Positions 17,522 to 27,367 are shown, numbered from the stretch's first letter. The stretch: 64,000 bases of DNA from Cyanobacterium stanieri LEGE 03274 (GCF_015207825.1 NZ_JADEWC010000010.1:33431-97430); one strand, 5' to 3'. Made by a program: numbers and translations. Notes: generated from the sequence alone by a model not told the origin.

Positions 17522-19207
17522 TTATTTACTTTCCAAGTCAGTGACAGCCCCAAGACTACTAGAAGAAACCAACTTGGCATATTTGCCGAGGATACCTCGA
17601 CGATAACGAGGTTGGGGAGGTTGCCAATGCTGACGACGTTGGTTAAGTTCTTCTTCGGATACATTAATTTGTAAAAGTTTTTGTTTAGCATCAATGGTAA
17701 TACTGTCTCCCTCTTTAACAAGGGCAATGTTTCCACCTACCGCAGCTTCTGGGGCTACGTGTCCGACGACTAAGCCATAAGTTCCCCCAGAAAAACGTCC
17801 ATCGGTGATTAAACCCACCTTATCGCCCAATCCTGCACCGATAATGGCAGAGGTAGGAGCTAACATTTCTCGCATCCCAGGGCCGCCCACGGGGCCTTCA
17901 TAGCGAACGATAACCACGTCTCCTGCGACAATTTTTCCTGAAAGGATAGCATCAAGACATTCTTCCTCTGATTCAAATACCCGGGCAGGGCCAGTGATGA
18001 CGGGGTTTTTCACACCACTAATTTTCGCTACTGAACCTTCAGAGGCAAGATTTCCTTTGAGGATTGCTAGATGCCCTTCTTGATACAGAGGATTACCCCA
18101 TTGACGGATTACGTCTTGATTGGCGGGGGGTGTTTCGGGTACATCTGCTAATACTTCTGCCAGGGTTTGCCCTGTAATGGTGAGAGCATCGCCATGGAGT
18201 ATGCCGTTAGCTAATAACATTTTCATTACTTGAGGGATACCCCCTGCTTTGTGTAAGTCAACGGTGACGTAACGTCCTGAGGGTTTTAAATCACAGATGA
18301 CGGGGACTTTTTGACGGATAGCTTCAAAGTCATCTAAGGTTAGTTCTACGCCGATGGTATTGGCGATCGCCAATAAATGTAGTACAGAATTAGTAGATCC
18401 CCCCACGGCCATAATGACGGCGATGGCATTTTCAAAAGCCTTACGGGTGAGTAAATCTTTAGGTAAAATTTGTTTACGGATAGCATTAACCAAAGCCTCC
18501 GCAGATTTTTGGGTACTTTCCACCTTTTCATAATCTTCCGCTGCCATGGTAGAAGAATAGGGTAAACTAATCCCCATCGCCTCAAAGGCAGAAGACATGG
18601 TATTTGCTGTAAACATACCACCACAAGAACCAGCCCCAGGACAAGCATTTTTTTCCACCGCTGTCAATTGGGATTCGTCAATCTTACCTGCGCTATACTG
18701 CCCTACAGCTTCAAAAGCACTCACAACGGTTAAATCTTCCCCATTGAGATGCCCCGGTTTAATAGTTCCACCATAAACAAAAATAGCAGGGATATTCATT
18801 CTTGCCATGGCAATCATCGCCCCAGGCATATTTTTATCACAACCACCAATGGCAATCACCCCATCAAGACTTTGCCCCTTACACACTGTCTCAATAGAAT
18901 CTGCAATCACATCCCGAGAAACCAAAGAGTATTTCATACCTTCAGTACCCATGGAAATACCATCACTGATGGTAATAGTCCCAAACATCTGAGGCATTCC
19001 CCCCGCCTCCTTAATGCTTTTTTGAGCCTCCATGGCAAGGTCATTTAAACCCATATTACAAGGAGTAATGGTACTATAACCATTGGCAACCCCGATGATA
19101 GGTTTAGTAAAGTCATTATCTCCAAATCCTACGGCCCTGAGCATAGCTCGGTTGGGCGCTCTTTGTACTCCCTGGGTAATCGCTTGGCTTTTAAGATTCT
19201 CTGTCAT
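17522..19207 (-). CDS. ilvD: Dihydroxy-acid dehydratase
   Basis: 561 residues. It dehydrates 2,3-dihydroxy-3-methylbutanoate (and the isoleucine analogue) to the keto acid in branched-chain amino-acid synthesis, using an Fe-S cluster. The cluster cysteines are in [10 protein letters not shown] and [16 protein letters not shown]. The C-terminal ILVD/EDD signature includes [19 protein letters not shown]. Length is normal. It is single on the - strand, with a TPR protein gene upstream. Together with the acetolactate synthase at 2.9 kb, it shows two steps of the same pathway at unlinked sites. Confidence 0.97.
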   Translation of the reverse strand: MTENLKSQAITQGVQRAPNRAMLRAVGFGDNDFTKPIIGVANGYSTITPCNMGLNDLAMEAQKSIKEAGGMPQMFGTITISDGISMGTEGMKYSLVSRDVIADSIETVCKGQSLDGVIAIGGCDKNMPGAMIAMARMNIPAIFVYGGTIKPGHLNGEDLTVVSAFEAVGQYSAGKIDESQLTAVEKNACPGAGSCGGMFTANTMSSAFEAMGISLPYSSTMAAEDYEKVESTQKSAEALVNAIRKQILPKDLLTRKAFENAIAVIMAVGGSTNSVLHLLAIANTIGVELTLDDFEAIRQKVPVICDLKPSGRYVTVDLHKAGGIPQVMKMLLANGILHGDALTITGQTLAEVLADVPETPPANQDVIRQWGNPLYQEGHLAILKGNLASEGSVAKISGVKNPVITGPARVFESEEECLDAILSGKIVAGDVVIVRYEGPVGGPGMREMLAPTSAIIGAGLGDKVGLITDGRFSGGTYGLVVGHVAPEAAVGGNIALVKEGDSITIDAKQKLLQINVSEEELNQRRQHWQPPQPRYRRGILGKYAKLVSSSSLGAVTDLESK

Positions 19208-19276
19208 TATCTATTAAAATGTTACTTTAGATACTATATATTTTCTCATGTTCTGAATACAGTGGTTATTCTCTTT

Positions 19277-19945
19277 TTAAGACTCTACTTTGGGCTGTCT
19301 GAGTTGTTGATGAACCCTTGCTAAGTACCACATATAATCATCTACTTTATATTTTATCGCTTCGTTGATGTGAAAGCGCGATTTTTCAATGTTACTGGAA
19401 ATGGTTTTACCTACTTCTAACATGGGAATTTCTCCCCGATGGGCTTCATAAAATAACCCTAAATATAAATGAATATAAAGATTATCCCTTGTGCTGTTAG
19501 TTTTTTCTAATGCTAATAGATTTTCGGGGGAATAATGCCCTGCAAATAGTTGATATATTTTTCTCATGACGGGGCGAGGATCATATTTTACAGGTAAAAG
19601 AGATTCTCTGGCTTCTTTTATTCCTTCTAGTTGGGCAATACAAAGAAAATTCCAAATTGTTTCTTCTACGTCTTGGGAATTAACACTTAAGTCAATTTCA
19701 AATTGTCTTGCTCCTTGGGCATATTTACCTAAGTAATAATAGGATAAGCCTCTTTGCCATAGATATGGTGTCAGTTGGGGGTTTAATTCTTCGGCTTTGT
19801 TATAGTCTCTTAGGGATTCTATTAAACGTCCTAATTTAAAGTAGGTCATACCACGGCGAATATAATTACTGGCATCGAAGGGATAAATACGTAATTTTTT
19901 ATTCCACCTAATCAATTCTTTTTCTATTTCGTTGTTATTATTCAT
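19277..19945 (-). CDS. TPR-repeat protein
   Basis: 222 residues with tetratricopeptide helices. The clearest pair is at about 22-90, with the TPR spacing in NYIRRGMTYFKLGRLIESLRD and PYLWQRGLSYYYLGKY (each under 22 residues). TPR proteins are protein-interaction scaffolds; the partner is unknown. There is no signal peptide or membrane helix. It is 69 bp upstream of ilvD on the same strand and could be its transcriptional partner. No function assigned. Confidence 0.7.
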   Translation of the reverse strand: MNNNNEIEKELIRWNKKLRIYPFDASNYIRRGMTYFKLGRLIESLRDYNKAEELNPQLTPYLWQRGLSYYYLGKYAQGARQFEIDLSVNSQDVEETIWNFLCIAQLEGIKEARESLLPVKYDPRPVMRKIYQLFAGHYSPENLLALEKTNSTRDNLYIHLYLGLFYEAHRGEIPMLEVGKTISSNIEKSRFHINEAIKYKVDDYMWYLARVHQQLRQPKVES

Positions 19946-20216
19946 CTAATCACCTATTTTATAAGGCTTTATGTCCTATTCTATGTTATTTATGGCAGAT
20001 AAAATTTTACTAAAATTATAAGTCTGACGATCGCACCTTATTTTTTTGAAAGGATTTAAAAATAAGCTAAAAAATGCAATCTAACTATTAAATGGTCATT
20101 TTTAACAATCTAATGGGTGATAATGACAAAAATATTGGGAAGATTTACATAAATCAGTATATCATTAAAAGCAAAATTATTAATATCAACTAGGTAGTGT
20201 TGAGGAGAGCGAAAAA

Positions 20217-21638
20217 GTGAATACCATAGATCTAAACGGCAAACCATTTCATTTTATCGGCGTTGGTGGTATCGGCATGTCTGCCCTAGCCCATGTTTTG
20301 GCTAAAAGGGGAGTCCCGATTTCAGGCTCTGATCTCAAATCCACCCACATTACCGAACGTTTAGAATCTATGGGAGCTAAAATTTTCTTTACCCAAGAAG
20401 CTAGTAACATAGATCAATTGTACCAAATTAATGGCAAAAAAGATCAAAAAAATCTTCAGGTAGTATGTTCTACGGCCATAAATAATAATAACTCAGAATA
20501 TCAGGCAGTGATAGAGAAAGGTTATCCCATCTTCCATCGCTCAGATTTATTGGCGGCGTTAATTAAAGATTATCAAAGCATTGCGGTGGCAGGTACTCAC
20601 GGTAAAACCACTACCAGTAGTATGATTGGTTATATGTTATTGGAGTCTAAGTTAGATCCTACCGTAATTGTGGGGGGGGAAGTGAGTGCTTGGGGTGGTA
20701 ATGCAAGGTTAGGGGATAGTAATTTGTTGGTAGCAGAGGCGGATGAGTCGGATGGCTCTTTGATAAAACATTCTCCTACCATGGGTATTATTACTAATAT
20801 TGAACTTGATCACCCTGATCATTATAAAGATTTAAATCAGTTGGTGGATATTTTTAATCAGTTTAGCTCTCAATCTGATTTAACCATTGCTTGTATCGAT
20901 TGCCCTGTAGTAAAGGAAAACATTAAGGCAAATATCACCTATAGTATTAATCCCGATTCTGGGGCTAATTATATCGCTACTAATATTGTTCATCAGCCCA
21001 AGGGTTCTCAGGCTCAAGTATGGGAAAATGGACAGTTATTGGGGAATATATCTTTATTATTATCCGGTAATCATAATGTTAGTAATGCCCTAAGTGCGAT
21101 CGCCGTTGGCCGTAAATTGGGACTAGATTTTGATACCATAGCCCAAGCCCTTAGCACCTTTGACGGAGCCAAAAGACGCTTTGAATATAAGGGCAAATTT
21201 CAGGGCGCTACCCTCATTGATGACTATGCCCACCATCCCAGTGAAATTCGTTGCACCCTAGAAGCCGCTCGTACCCGATTACCGCAATATGATGCTAGTC
21301 GAGTGGTTGCTATTTTTCAACCCCATCGTTATAGTCGTACTGAAACATTTTTAGAAGATTTTGCTCGGTGTTTTGCTTCTGCTGATGTAGTTATTTTGAC
21401 GGACATTTATAGTGCTGGGGAAGATAATAAAACGGGCATTACGGGGCAAAAATTAGCGGAAACCGTTGAAAAATACCATGATGAAGTTATTTATTATCCT
21501 CAATTGTCTTCTTTAAAAAACTTCCTTGCTGATTTTCTTCAACCCACAGATTTAACTTTATTTTTGGGTGCAGGAAATCTTAATCAAACCATTGCCGAAT
21601 TATTAAAACTTGAGGAAGATTCCTTGTTAGTGGCTTAG
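20217..21638 (+). CDS. murC: UDP-N-acetylmuramate--L-alanine ligase
   Basis: 473 residues. MurC adds L-alanine to UDP-MurNAc with ATP, the first step of the peptidoglycan stem peptide. Domain 1 has the GVGGIGMSALAHVLA nucleotide loop. The ATP site is GTHGKTTTS near residue 127. The C-terminal ligase domain has DDYAHHPSEI and FQPHRYSRT. The start is GTG, supported by a GAGGAGAG site upstream. It is followed at once by murB on the same strand. The pair makes UDP-MurNAc and then charges it. Confidence 0.97.
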   Translation: MNTIDLNGKPFHFIGVGGIGMSALAHVLAKRGVPISGSDLKSTHITERLESMGAKIFFTQEASNIDQLYQINGKKDQKNLQVVCSTAINNNNSEYQAVIEKGYPIFHRSDLLAALIKDYQSIAVAGTHGKTTTSSMIGYMLLESKLDPTVIVGGEVSAWGGNARLGDSNLLVAEADESDGSLIKHSPTMGIITNIELDHPDHYKDLNQLVDIFNQFSSQSDLTIACIDCPVVKENIKANITYSINPDSGANYIATNIVHQPKGSQAQVWENGQLLGNISLLLSGNHNVSNALSAIAVGRKLGLDFDTIAQALSTFDGAKRRFEYKGKFQGATLIDDYAHHPSEIRCTLEAARTRLPQYDASRVVAIFQPHRYSRTETFLEDFARCFASADVVILTDIYSAGEDNKTGITGQKLAETVEKYHDEVIYYPQLSSLKNFLADFLQPTDLTLFLGAGNLNQTIAELLKLEEDSLLVA

Positions 21639-21706
21639 TTTTCCCCTTGGGGTTTTCATTTATTACTTTTTTTGTTGTTTACTTTTATTATTGTTGTGTA
21701 AAAAAA

Positions 21707-22648
21707 ATGGCGATCGCACCTAATAACCCTATAACTGATTCTTTGACTAATCCTATCACTCTCCCCCATACAGACTGTTTAATTCATCAAAAAGTTCACC
21801 TTGCCCCCTATACTTCCTATCGGGTGGGGGGAAAAGCCCAATGGTATGCCGAACCCAAGGCGTGGCATGACATTCAAGAAGTATTCCACTGGATAGATAA
21901 ACAACAAATACCCTTTACTTGTTTAGGTAAAGGCTCAAATTTGCTTATCTGTGATGGGGGTATCGATGGCTTAGTTTTAAACACCCGTTACCTCAATCAA
22001 TACACCATGGATGAATCTAACCATACTATTACCGTGGGTGCTGGTTATTCCCTACCTAAATTGGCTTGGCAAGTGGCAAAAAAAGGCTGGGAAGGGCTAG
22101 AATGGGCGGTGGGTATCCCCGGTACTATGGGGGGTGCTGTGGTCATGAATGCTGGGGCGCACAAGGGCTGTATAGCTGATGTTTTACTAAGGGCGATCGT
22201 TGCTTATCCTGATGGTACAATCAAAGAGTTATCAGGGAAAGAATTAGAATACTCTTACCGCACCTCAAAGTTACAAAAAGAATCCGCCTTGGTTTTAAGT
22301 GCTACCCTCCAATTATCCCCTACTTCCACCCGAGAGGCGGTAATGGCAATTACGGGAAATAATTTTAAACAGCGTAAGCAAACTCAACCCTACGATAAAC
22401 CTAGTTGTGGTAGTGTTTTTCGTAACCCTCAACCTCAAGCGGCAGGGTGGTTAATCGAGCAAATTGGTTTAAAGGGTTATCAAATTGGTGGAGCGCAAGT
22501 AGCCCATCGTCATGCTAATTTTATCCTTAATGCTGGTAATGCGACGGCTAAGGATATTTATAGTTTAATTCATCATGTCCAAGAGCAGGTACATAATAGT
22601 TGGTCTATTTTGCTCCATCCTGAGGTTAGAATGTTAGGGGAGTTTTAG
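21707..22648 (+). CDS. murB: UDP-N-acetylenolpyruvoylglucosamine reductase
   Basis: 313 residues, FAD-dependent. It reduces the enolpyruvyl group of UDP-GlcNAc-enolpyruvate to form UDP-MurNAc. The FAD-binding part has YRVGGKAQWYAEP, GKGSNLLICDGG and GIPGTMGGAVVMNAGA. The catalytic serine is in PSCGSVFRNP, and the C-terminal HANFILN motif is present. I chose the ATG at 21707 (MAIAPNNP). The longer frame from 21647 adds 20 hydrophobic residues that look like translated spacer. It lies 68 bp after murC and is probably co-transcribed. Confidence 0.95.
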   Translation: MAIAPNNPITDSLTNPITLPHTDCLIHQKVHLAPYTSYRVGGKAQWYAEPKAWHDIQEVFHWIDKQQIPFTCLGKGSNLLICDGGIDGLVLNTRYLNQYTMDESNHTITVGAGYSLPKLAWQVAKKGWEGLEWAVGIPGTMGGAVVMNAGAHKGCIADVLLRAIVAYPDGTIKELSGKELEYSYRTSKLQKESALVLSATLQLSPTSTREAVMAITGNNFKQRKQTQPYDKPSCGSVFRNPQPQAAGWLIEQIGLKGYQIGGAQVAHRHANFILNAGNATAKDIYSLIHHVQEQVHNSWSILLHPEVRMLGEF

Positions 22649-22656
22649 TTATCATC

Positions 22657-22738
22657 TGAAATATCATTGAATTGTTAAACTAACTGATAGTTATTTCAAT
22701 GTTCTATCGGATATGTTTTGGCGTTTGATGATATTTCA
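22657..22738. repeat. Nested inverted repeats in convergent spacer
   Basis: Outer arms TGAAATATCAT (22657-22667) and ATGATATTTCA (22728-22738) are an exact 11-bp inverted repeat. Inner arms CATTGAA (22665-22671) and TTCAATG (22695-22701) overlap the left outer arm, so two alternative structures are possible. It lies between murB and the convergent gene at 22769. Confidence 0.55.
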
Positions 22739-22768
22739 TGTCAAGATTGATTCACTACATTTACTGTA

Positions 22769-23503
22769 TTAAAAACTTTCTCCCACTCTTAAAGTTAGGG
22801 ATTGATTGTTACGATTAATAATCACTTCATTATCATATATACTACCTAAAGTCCAGCCCGTAGATGCGATCGCACTTCCCACCCCCACTCTTTCGGTGAT
22901 ATTATCAATATTAAAGAGGGCAAATCCGCCTCCATCGGGTAACTGAATTACTCCTACTAAGGCATTTTTTTTCTGACTATTAACCGTTGTGTTGGTGGCA
23001 ACGTTTTCCCCTGAGGGATTAAGGGGCGGTGGAGGTAAATTATCACCATTTAACACTGGCACTGTTTCTGGGCGACTAGGGGTAATGGGAGTAGGGGGAG
23101 GGGGCGCTGGTAAAGATTGGGGATTTTGATCGGGAATTGTTATATTTGATTCTAGTAAGGGGGGAAGAGGTAAATCAACGGCATTGGGTAAAGGGGGAGG
23201 AGTTGGAATCGGTAAGGCGGAAATTTCTGGGGGTGTATTATTTAAGGGGGAAGGTAAGGGGGAAATTTCTGTAGGGTTAAGGTTGCTTGGGCTTTCCAAT
23301 AGAAGATTATTATCTTCTTCAATTTCTTGGTTAGGATTACTGTTTCTTTCTAGGAGGTTTTGGTTATTGGTAATTACCGATTGACGATATTGTCTATATA
23401 ACCAAGTACTAACAATGATTAGGTAAATGGTAGCGCCTAAAAAAATTAACCTATCAAAGTAGGGGGGATATTTGATTTTTTTTCCAAATCCTAGTCTATT
23501 CAT
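22769..23503 (-). CDS. Membrane protein with Pro-rich linker and GspC/PilP-like C-terminus
   Basis: 244 residues. One transmembrane helix at about 18-36 is followed by a long Pro/Asn/Leu-rich linker (about 55-175) built from PLPPLL, PIPTPPPLP and PPPPTP stretches. The last 65 residues form a small beta domain, from VGVIQLPDGGGFALFN to SLTLRVGESF. This resembles the inner-membrane clamp proteins PilP and GspC of type IV pili and type II secretion; that is inference from general pattern. No pilus genes adjoin it, though a pil chemosensory operon lies at the window end. Confidence 0.55.
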   Translation of the reverse strand: MNRLGFGKKIKYPPYFDRLIFLGATIYLIIVSTWLYRQYRQSVITNNQNLLERNSNPNQEIEEDNNLLLESPSNLNPTEISPLPSPLNNTPPEISALPIPTPPPLPNAVDLPLPPLLESNITIPDQNPQSLPAPPPPTPITPSRPETVPVLNGDNLPPPPLNPSGENVATNTTVNSQKKNALVGVIQLPDGGGFALFNIDNITERVGVGSAIASTGWTLGSIYDNEVIINRNNQSLTLRVGESF

Positions 23504-23609
23504 TGCCTTTTCTCATGCACCACAACAATATCATAATCAATTTTTTGGATAGGTGAATTATTAGTTTATATTTTTTTTCACATATTAATAATACAATGAG
23601 GCTTTATCT

Positions 23610-24068
23610 TTAATAAATAATGATATTTTCTTCTTGAAATCTTCTATCTTCGTCTAATTGCCAACAAAATAATTTTTCTACCTGTTTTTCCACCACTGAC
23701 ATTATTATATAAGAATATCCTTCCCATGCGATCGCCCTGTCAAACTCCGAAGGAATAGCAGGATGATTAGGATGAGAGTGATAGATACCAATAATATCGA
23801 GATTTTTCCCTCTAACTTCCTTTTGAATTTGTAACATAGTTTTAGGGGCGATCGCAAAGTTTTCTTGTTTTCCTAAATCTGGTTTATCCATTATTTCTCT
23901 CAAAAAATAACGTTGATTTTCCCAATCATTAATCGTAGGAATAACCTTCACTACTACATTATAATTATTCTCTTTTTTTCCAATTAATAAACCACAACAC
24001 TCATCAGGATAATGTAACCTTCCTTCCCCCTTGATTAACTGTAAATCACTCTCCTTAATTTTAATCAT
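23610..24068 (-). CDS. M67/JAMM-family metallopeptidase (Mov34/MPN)
   Basis: 152 residues. JAMM peptidases use zinc to cleave isopeptide or peptide bonds, often next to a ubiquitin-like or ThiS/MoaD-like partner. The full motif is visible: Glu23 in DECCGLL, then HSHPNHPAIPSEFD with His97, His99, Ser107 and Asp110. I chose the ATG at 24068 (MIKIKESDLQL). The longer frame reads 45 residues into the birA end and looks like translated overlap. It starts 4 bp after birA, so the two should be co-expressed. The substrate is unknown; no ThiS-like gene is nearby. Confidence 0.85.
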   Translation of the reverse strand: MIKIKESDLQLIKGEGRLHYPDECCGLLIGKKENNYNVVVKVIPTINDWENQRYFLREIMDKPDLGKQENFAIAPKTMLQIQKEVRGKNLDIIGIYHSHPNHPAIPSEFDRAIAWEGYSYIIMSVVEKQVEKLFCWQLDEDRRFQEENIIIY

Positions 24069-24072
24069 TATC

Positions 24073-24891
24073 TTATTTTCTTTCCAAAATTTTACTAAAC
24101 TGATTACCATCATATAAAGTAATAGCATAATCATCAGGAGATAAAGAAACTTTACTACTAGCCCCCATAGCAGAAAACCTAATCTCCAAATTACCATTAA
24201 CATCTATCCCTTTTACCCGCCCTTGAATATTTTCATAAACTACATTTTTACCTCGATAAATTAAATATTGATTATACTTTTTTACCAAGGAATTGATGCC
24301 TTGATTCTTATAAATACGATAACCATTAAAAATTCCTTTTACTATAGTATTTAATAAAGAATAATAAGAATTAATATAATCACCATTTGTATTTTTTAAA
24401 TAAGTACAAAGACTAATACCACTATCTAAACTTAACTTATTTTCCCAATTTATTCCCACCCCAATAATACTATTATTTATAACGCCATTTTGACTACGTA
24501 CCTCTGATAATATTCCCCCTAATTTTTTATTATCTAAAATAAGATCATTTAACCACTTAATTTTAACAGGAATATTATTTTTATTTAACTCCTCCGTAAT
24601 ACCCACCGCTGAAAAAAGAGTTAAATCTCTTATGTTTGCAAAAGTCACCTCAGAGGATAAAACCACAGTTAAATATAATCCTCCCAAACCAGAATCCCAA
24701 TAATTACCCCTTTGCCCTTTTCCTGCAGTTTGTTGTTTTGCCACCACCACAAAAGGCATATCTGTTTTTTCTCGACATAACTCCCATGCTTTAATATTAG
24801 TTGAGGCTAAAACCTCATAGACGTAGCACGAAATTTTATGGGATGATAAACCATAAGTGTCAGACGACAATTCAATAATCTTTTTTTCCAT
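24073..24891 (-). CDS. birA: Biotin--acetyl-CoA-carboxylase ligase
   Basis: 272 residues. It makes biotinyl-AMP and transfers biotin to the carboxyl carrier protein of acetyl-CoA carboxylase. The catalytic signature is present as TAGKGQRGNYWDS, near residue 56. KIKWLNDLIL and the GVGINW motif follow. There is no N-terminal helix-turn-helix, so it is a group I ligase without repressor function. The small C-terminal domain ends near residue 272. It precedes the M67 peptidase gene by 4 bp. Confidence 0.9.
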   Translation of the reverse strand: MEKKIIELSSDTYGLSSHKISCYVYEVLASTNIKAWELCREKTDMPFVVVAKQQTAGKGQRGNYWDSGLGGLYLTVVLSSEVTFANIRDLTLFSAVGITEELNKNNIPVKIKWLNDLILDNKKLGGILSEVRSQNGVINNSIIGVGINWENKLSLDSGISLCTYLKNTNGDYINSYYSLLNTIVKGIFNGYRIYKNQGINSLVKKYNQYLIYRGKNVVYENIQGRVKGIDVNGNLEIRFSAMGASSKVSLSPDDYAITLYDGNQFSKILERK

Positions 24892-25113
24892 GACACACCA
24901 TAAAACTATCAGTCAATAAGTATATCTTTTAAGCCCACAGTTGCTTTAATAAAATTAAAAATGATTAATCTAAAATTGATAAAATAATTTTTTCCACAAA
25001 AGTACTCAATTATATACAATACTTAATTTATTAAGTTGTACTATAAATTGTAATATGTCATCAACAACTTTCAAAAAAATAACCTCTTGACTAATAATCA
25101 TTTATCAAAATTT

Positions 25114-25581
25114 ATGTCATCTCAGTCTCAAGATATATTCTCAGAAAACTATTATTCATTGGATAACTATTTACAACTAATATATATAGCCCTACTTTCC
25201 CTAGAAATTGATCATAAAATCACCACTATTCCTAAAAATAAAACTGATTTAAATTTTGTCATTACATCTGTTATTAAAATCATTAAAAAAAGTGACGAAT
25301 TAATATATCGTGCGGTATCTCTTTGGGAACAAATAAACTCCTCTGATAATAAAGAATATTATGGCATTGTCAAAAAATACTTAGAAACATTTAACCAATT
25401 ATTAAATGTAAATGGAAAAATAACCATAAATTTAGAAGAAAAAGATATATCAATCATAGCCTTTAAAATGTTAACAGATTTATTATTTTATAGTAGTATG
25501 TCTGGAGAAAGACTATTAAGAAATAAATTAGAATTGTTATTCGATTTAAAAGTTGAGCAAGAGGAAAATAATGAAGTTTAA
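25114..25581 (+). CDS. Hypothetical protein overlapping cutA
   Basis: 155 residues from the ATG at 25114 (a TTG at 25087 is the longer option). It is soluble and predicted mostly helical, with Leu/Ile-rich amphipathic stretches (YLQLIYIALLSLEI, LTDLLFYSSMSGERLL). It ends in an acidic tail, EQEENNEV. Its last 11 bp overlap the cutA start, so the two genes are translationally coupled. I considered DUF3038 and could not support it. No function assigned. Confidence 0.6.
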   Translation: MSSQSQDIFSENYYSLDNYLQLIYIALLSLEIDHKITTIPKNKTDLNFVITSVIKIIKKSDELIYRAVSLWEQINSSDNKEYYGIVKKYLETFNQLLNVNGKITINLEEKDISIIAFKMLTDLLFYSSMSGERLLRNKLELLFDLKVEQEENNEV

Positions 25582-25903
25582 AGATTTAGGTATCATTTTA
25601 GTAAGTGCATCATCGGAAGAAGAAGCTCATAAAATAGCATCTACATTGATTGAGGCTAGTTTGGCTGCTTGTGTTACTTTTTCTCCTATGACGGCGGTTT
25701 ACACTTGGGAGGGTGAATTGAATTGTAATGAGGAATGGCAATTAATTATTAAAACAGATTTAACGCTATTTGATGTTATTGTTCATACCATTCAAGATGT
25801 ACATTCTTACGAAATTCCCGAAATTATCGCCTTACCTATCGTAAAAGGTTCATCTCGTTATTTGGGTTGGATGGTAGAAGAATTGACAAATGAGAAAGAA
25901 TAA
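25571..25903 (+). CDS. cutA: Divalent-cation tolerance protein CutA
   Basis: 110 residues, the usual size for CutA1, a very stable trimer with a PII-like fold linked to copper tolerance in some bacteria. Family motifs include SLAACVTF near residue 32, the TAVYTWEGELN strand pair, and VHSYEIPEIIALPI toward the C-terminus. The start ATG lies inside the end of the preceding gene, with AGAGGAAA upstream. The real cellular role in cyanobacteria is unclear. Confidence 0.92.
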   Translation: MKFKDLGIILVSASSEEEAHKIASTLIEASLAACVTFSPMTAVYTWEGELNCNEEWQLIIKTDLTLFDVIVHTIQDVHSYEIPEIIALPIVKGSSRYLGWMVEELTNEKE

Positions 25904-25991
25904 TTAATAATAATTCGGGTGCTTTATTATTTTAAGACAAAACATTTATTGTTTTTTTTACTATTTTTTAAATTGCAATATAAATAATTTT

Positions 25992-26909
25992 ATGGGTTAT
26001 ATTATTAGTACGGTAAATATGAAAGGAGGAGTAGGCAAAACTACTTTGACAGTTAATTTGGCTACCTGTTTAGCAAAAAATTTTAATAAAAGAGTTTTGG
26101 TTTTGGATTTAGATTCTCAAATTAGTGCGACTCTTAGTCTTCTAGCGCCCCAGGAATTTAGCAAATTACGTAAAAAAAGAAAAACTTTAGCCTACTTAAT
26201 TGATAATATTGTTCAACCTAATCCCTATGCAAAATTAACCATTGAAGATATTATTACTAATAATATTTGTGGTGTTCAAAATTTATCTCTTTTACCAGGG
26301 GATATAGAATTATATGATGAATATTTAGTCTCAGAGATGATGCACCAAAAGTCGGTACAATCTGGTAATACCGATAATTTTGATGAGGTTTGGAATGATT
26401 TTGAAAGGGTATTAGTTGATAAAATAGTTCGTCCCATTGCCCCTAACTATGATTTTATTATTATGGATTGTGCTCCAGGATATAATTTATTGACCAAAAG
26501 TGCGATCGCGGCTAGTGACTTTTACTTATTACCCGCAAGGCCCGAACCTTTATCGCTAGTGGGAATACAGTTGTTAGAAAGAAGAGTTAAAAACTTAAAA
26601 AAAGTACACGCTAAAATTAACCCTCTCAACCTAGACTTATTGGGCATTGTGTTTATTTTATCAGAAGGAGGACTTTTTGGACGTTACGATCGCTATTATT
26701 CCCAAGTAAAAAGGAGAGTAGAAAGAGATTTTAGTTCAGAAAAAATGTTTCCTACCGATATTCCCATGGATGTCAACGTTGCCAAATCACTAGATATGTT
26801 TATGCCCGTAGTGATGTCTGCCCCCAATTGTTCAGCTTCTAAAGCCTTTAATAAGTTAACGGAAGAATTTTTGGAAAAAATAACTAAATATCAATCAAGT
26901 CAAAATTAG
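25992..26909 (+). CDS. ParA/Soj-family ATPase (no ParB beside it)
   Basis: 305 residues. ParA-type ATPases dimerise on DNA with ATP and position chromosomes, plasmids or protein complexes. The deviant Walker A motif KGGVGKTT is at residues 11-18, with the signature lysine present. The Walker A' region is VLDLDSQ and the Walker B region FIIMDCAPG. No parB or partner gene adjoins it; it stands between cutA and a convergent membrane protein. McdA-type carboxysome positioners often lack the first lysine, so this is more like a classical ParA. Cargo unknown. Confidence 0.9.
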   Translation: MGYIISTVNMKGGVGKTTLTVNLATCLAKNFNKRVLVLDLDSQISATLSLLAPQEFSKLRKKRKTLAYLIDNIVQPNPYAKLTIEDIITNNICGVQNLSLLPGDIELYDEYLVSEMMHQKSVQSGNTDNFDEVWNDFERVLVDKIVRPIAPNYDFIIMDCAPGYNLLTKSAIAASDFYLLPARPEPLSLVGIQLLERRVKNLKKVHAKINPLNLDLLGIVFILSEGGLFGRYDRYYSQVKRRVERDFSSEKMFPTDIPMDVNVAKSLDMFMPVVMSAPNCSASKAFNKLTEEFLEKITKYQSSQN

Positions 26910-26917
26910 CTTTTTAT

Positions 26918-27283
26918 TTAAACTGTATCCGAAGGTTTGTTATCAGTTTTTACCCCACGGTATTGAATATTTTTCTTAGGAATATTCAGGGCAATTTGAT
27001 GGGAAGAATTATAATTTAAACCCCTATAAATCATACCCTTAAAAAGACCATTTCCTTGATTATTTTTTACTTCTACCTTCTCTATTGTATCCTTATCTTT
27101 TTCCTCCACAAGATTAATATCAGCATTAGTGGTTAACTTATCAATGGATTTTTGAGTAAACATCATGCCGACAATCAAAATACCCAATAAAATTGGCGTG
27201 GGGGCAGAGATTAAACCGACAATTAAAGCTATCACTAGACTGAATACAGACACAGCTAGTCCAAAACAGATAATTAATTCCAT
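26918..27283 (-). CDS. Membrane protein with C-terminal YRG motifs (DUF4278-like)
   Basis: 121 residues from the ATG at 27283 (10 more if the upstream ATG at 27313 is used). Two close hydrophobic segments cover about residues 2-42. A polar Lys/Asp/Glu region follows. The C-terminus contains MIYRGLNYN and IQYRGVKT, which resemble the YRG repeats of cyanobacterial DUF4278 proteins; this link is tentative. It ends 8 bp from the convergent parA-like gene. Function unknown. Confidence 0.55.
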   Translation of the reverse strand: MELIICFGLAVSVFSLVIALIVGLISAPTPILLGILIVGMMFTQKSIDKLTTNADINLVEEKDKDTIEKVEVKNNQGNGLFKGMIYRGLNYNSSHQIALNIPKKNIQYRGVKTDNKPSDTV

Positions 27284-27367
27284 GATGTATATAATTGAGA
27301 ATGTATAGTTCACGTTAATAAAACATATGACTATATTAGAACATTATTGAGAGGAAGATATTAAAAA

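Noticed and set aside
25087..25581. DUF3038 assignment for the gene before cutA
   Set aside because: The length is similar, but I could not match any family motif. DUF4335 occurs elsewhere in the window, without this gene beside it.
26918..27313. McdB partner for the orphan ParA
   Set aside because: The neighbour is a membrane protein on the opposite strand, unlike the disordered soluble McdB, and the ATPase has the classical lysine.
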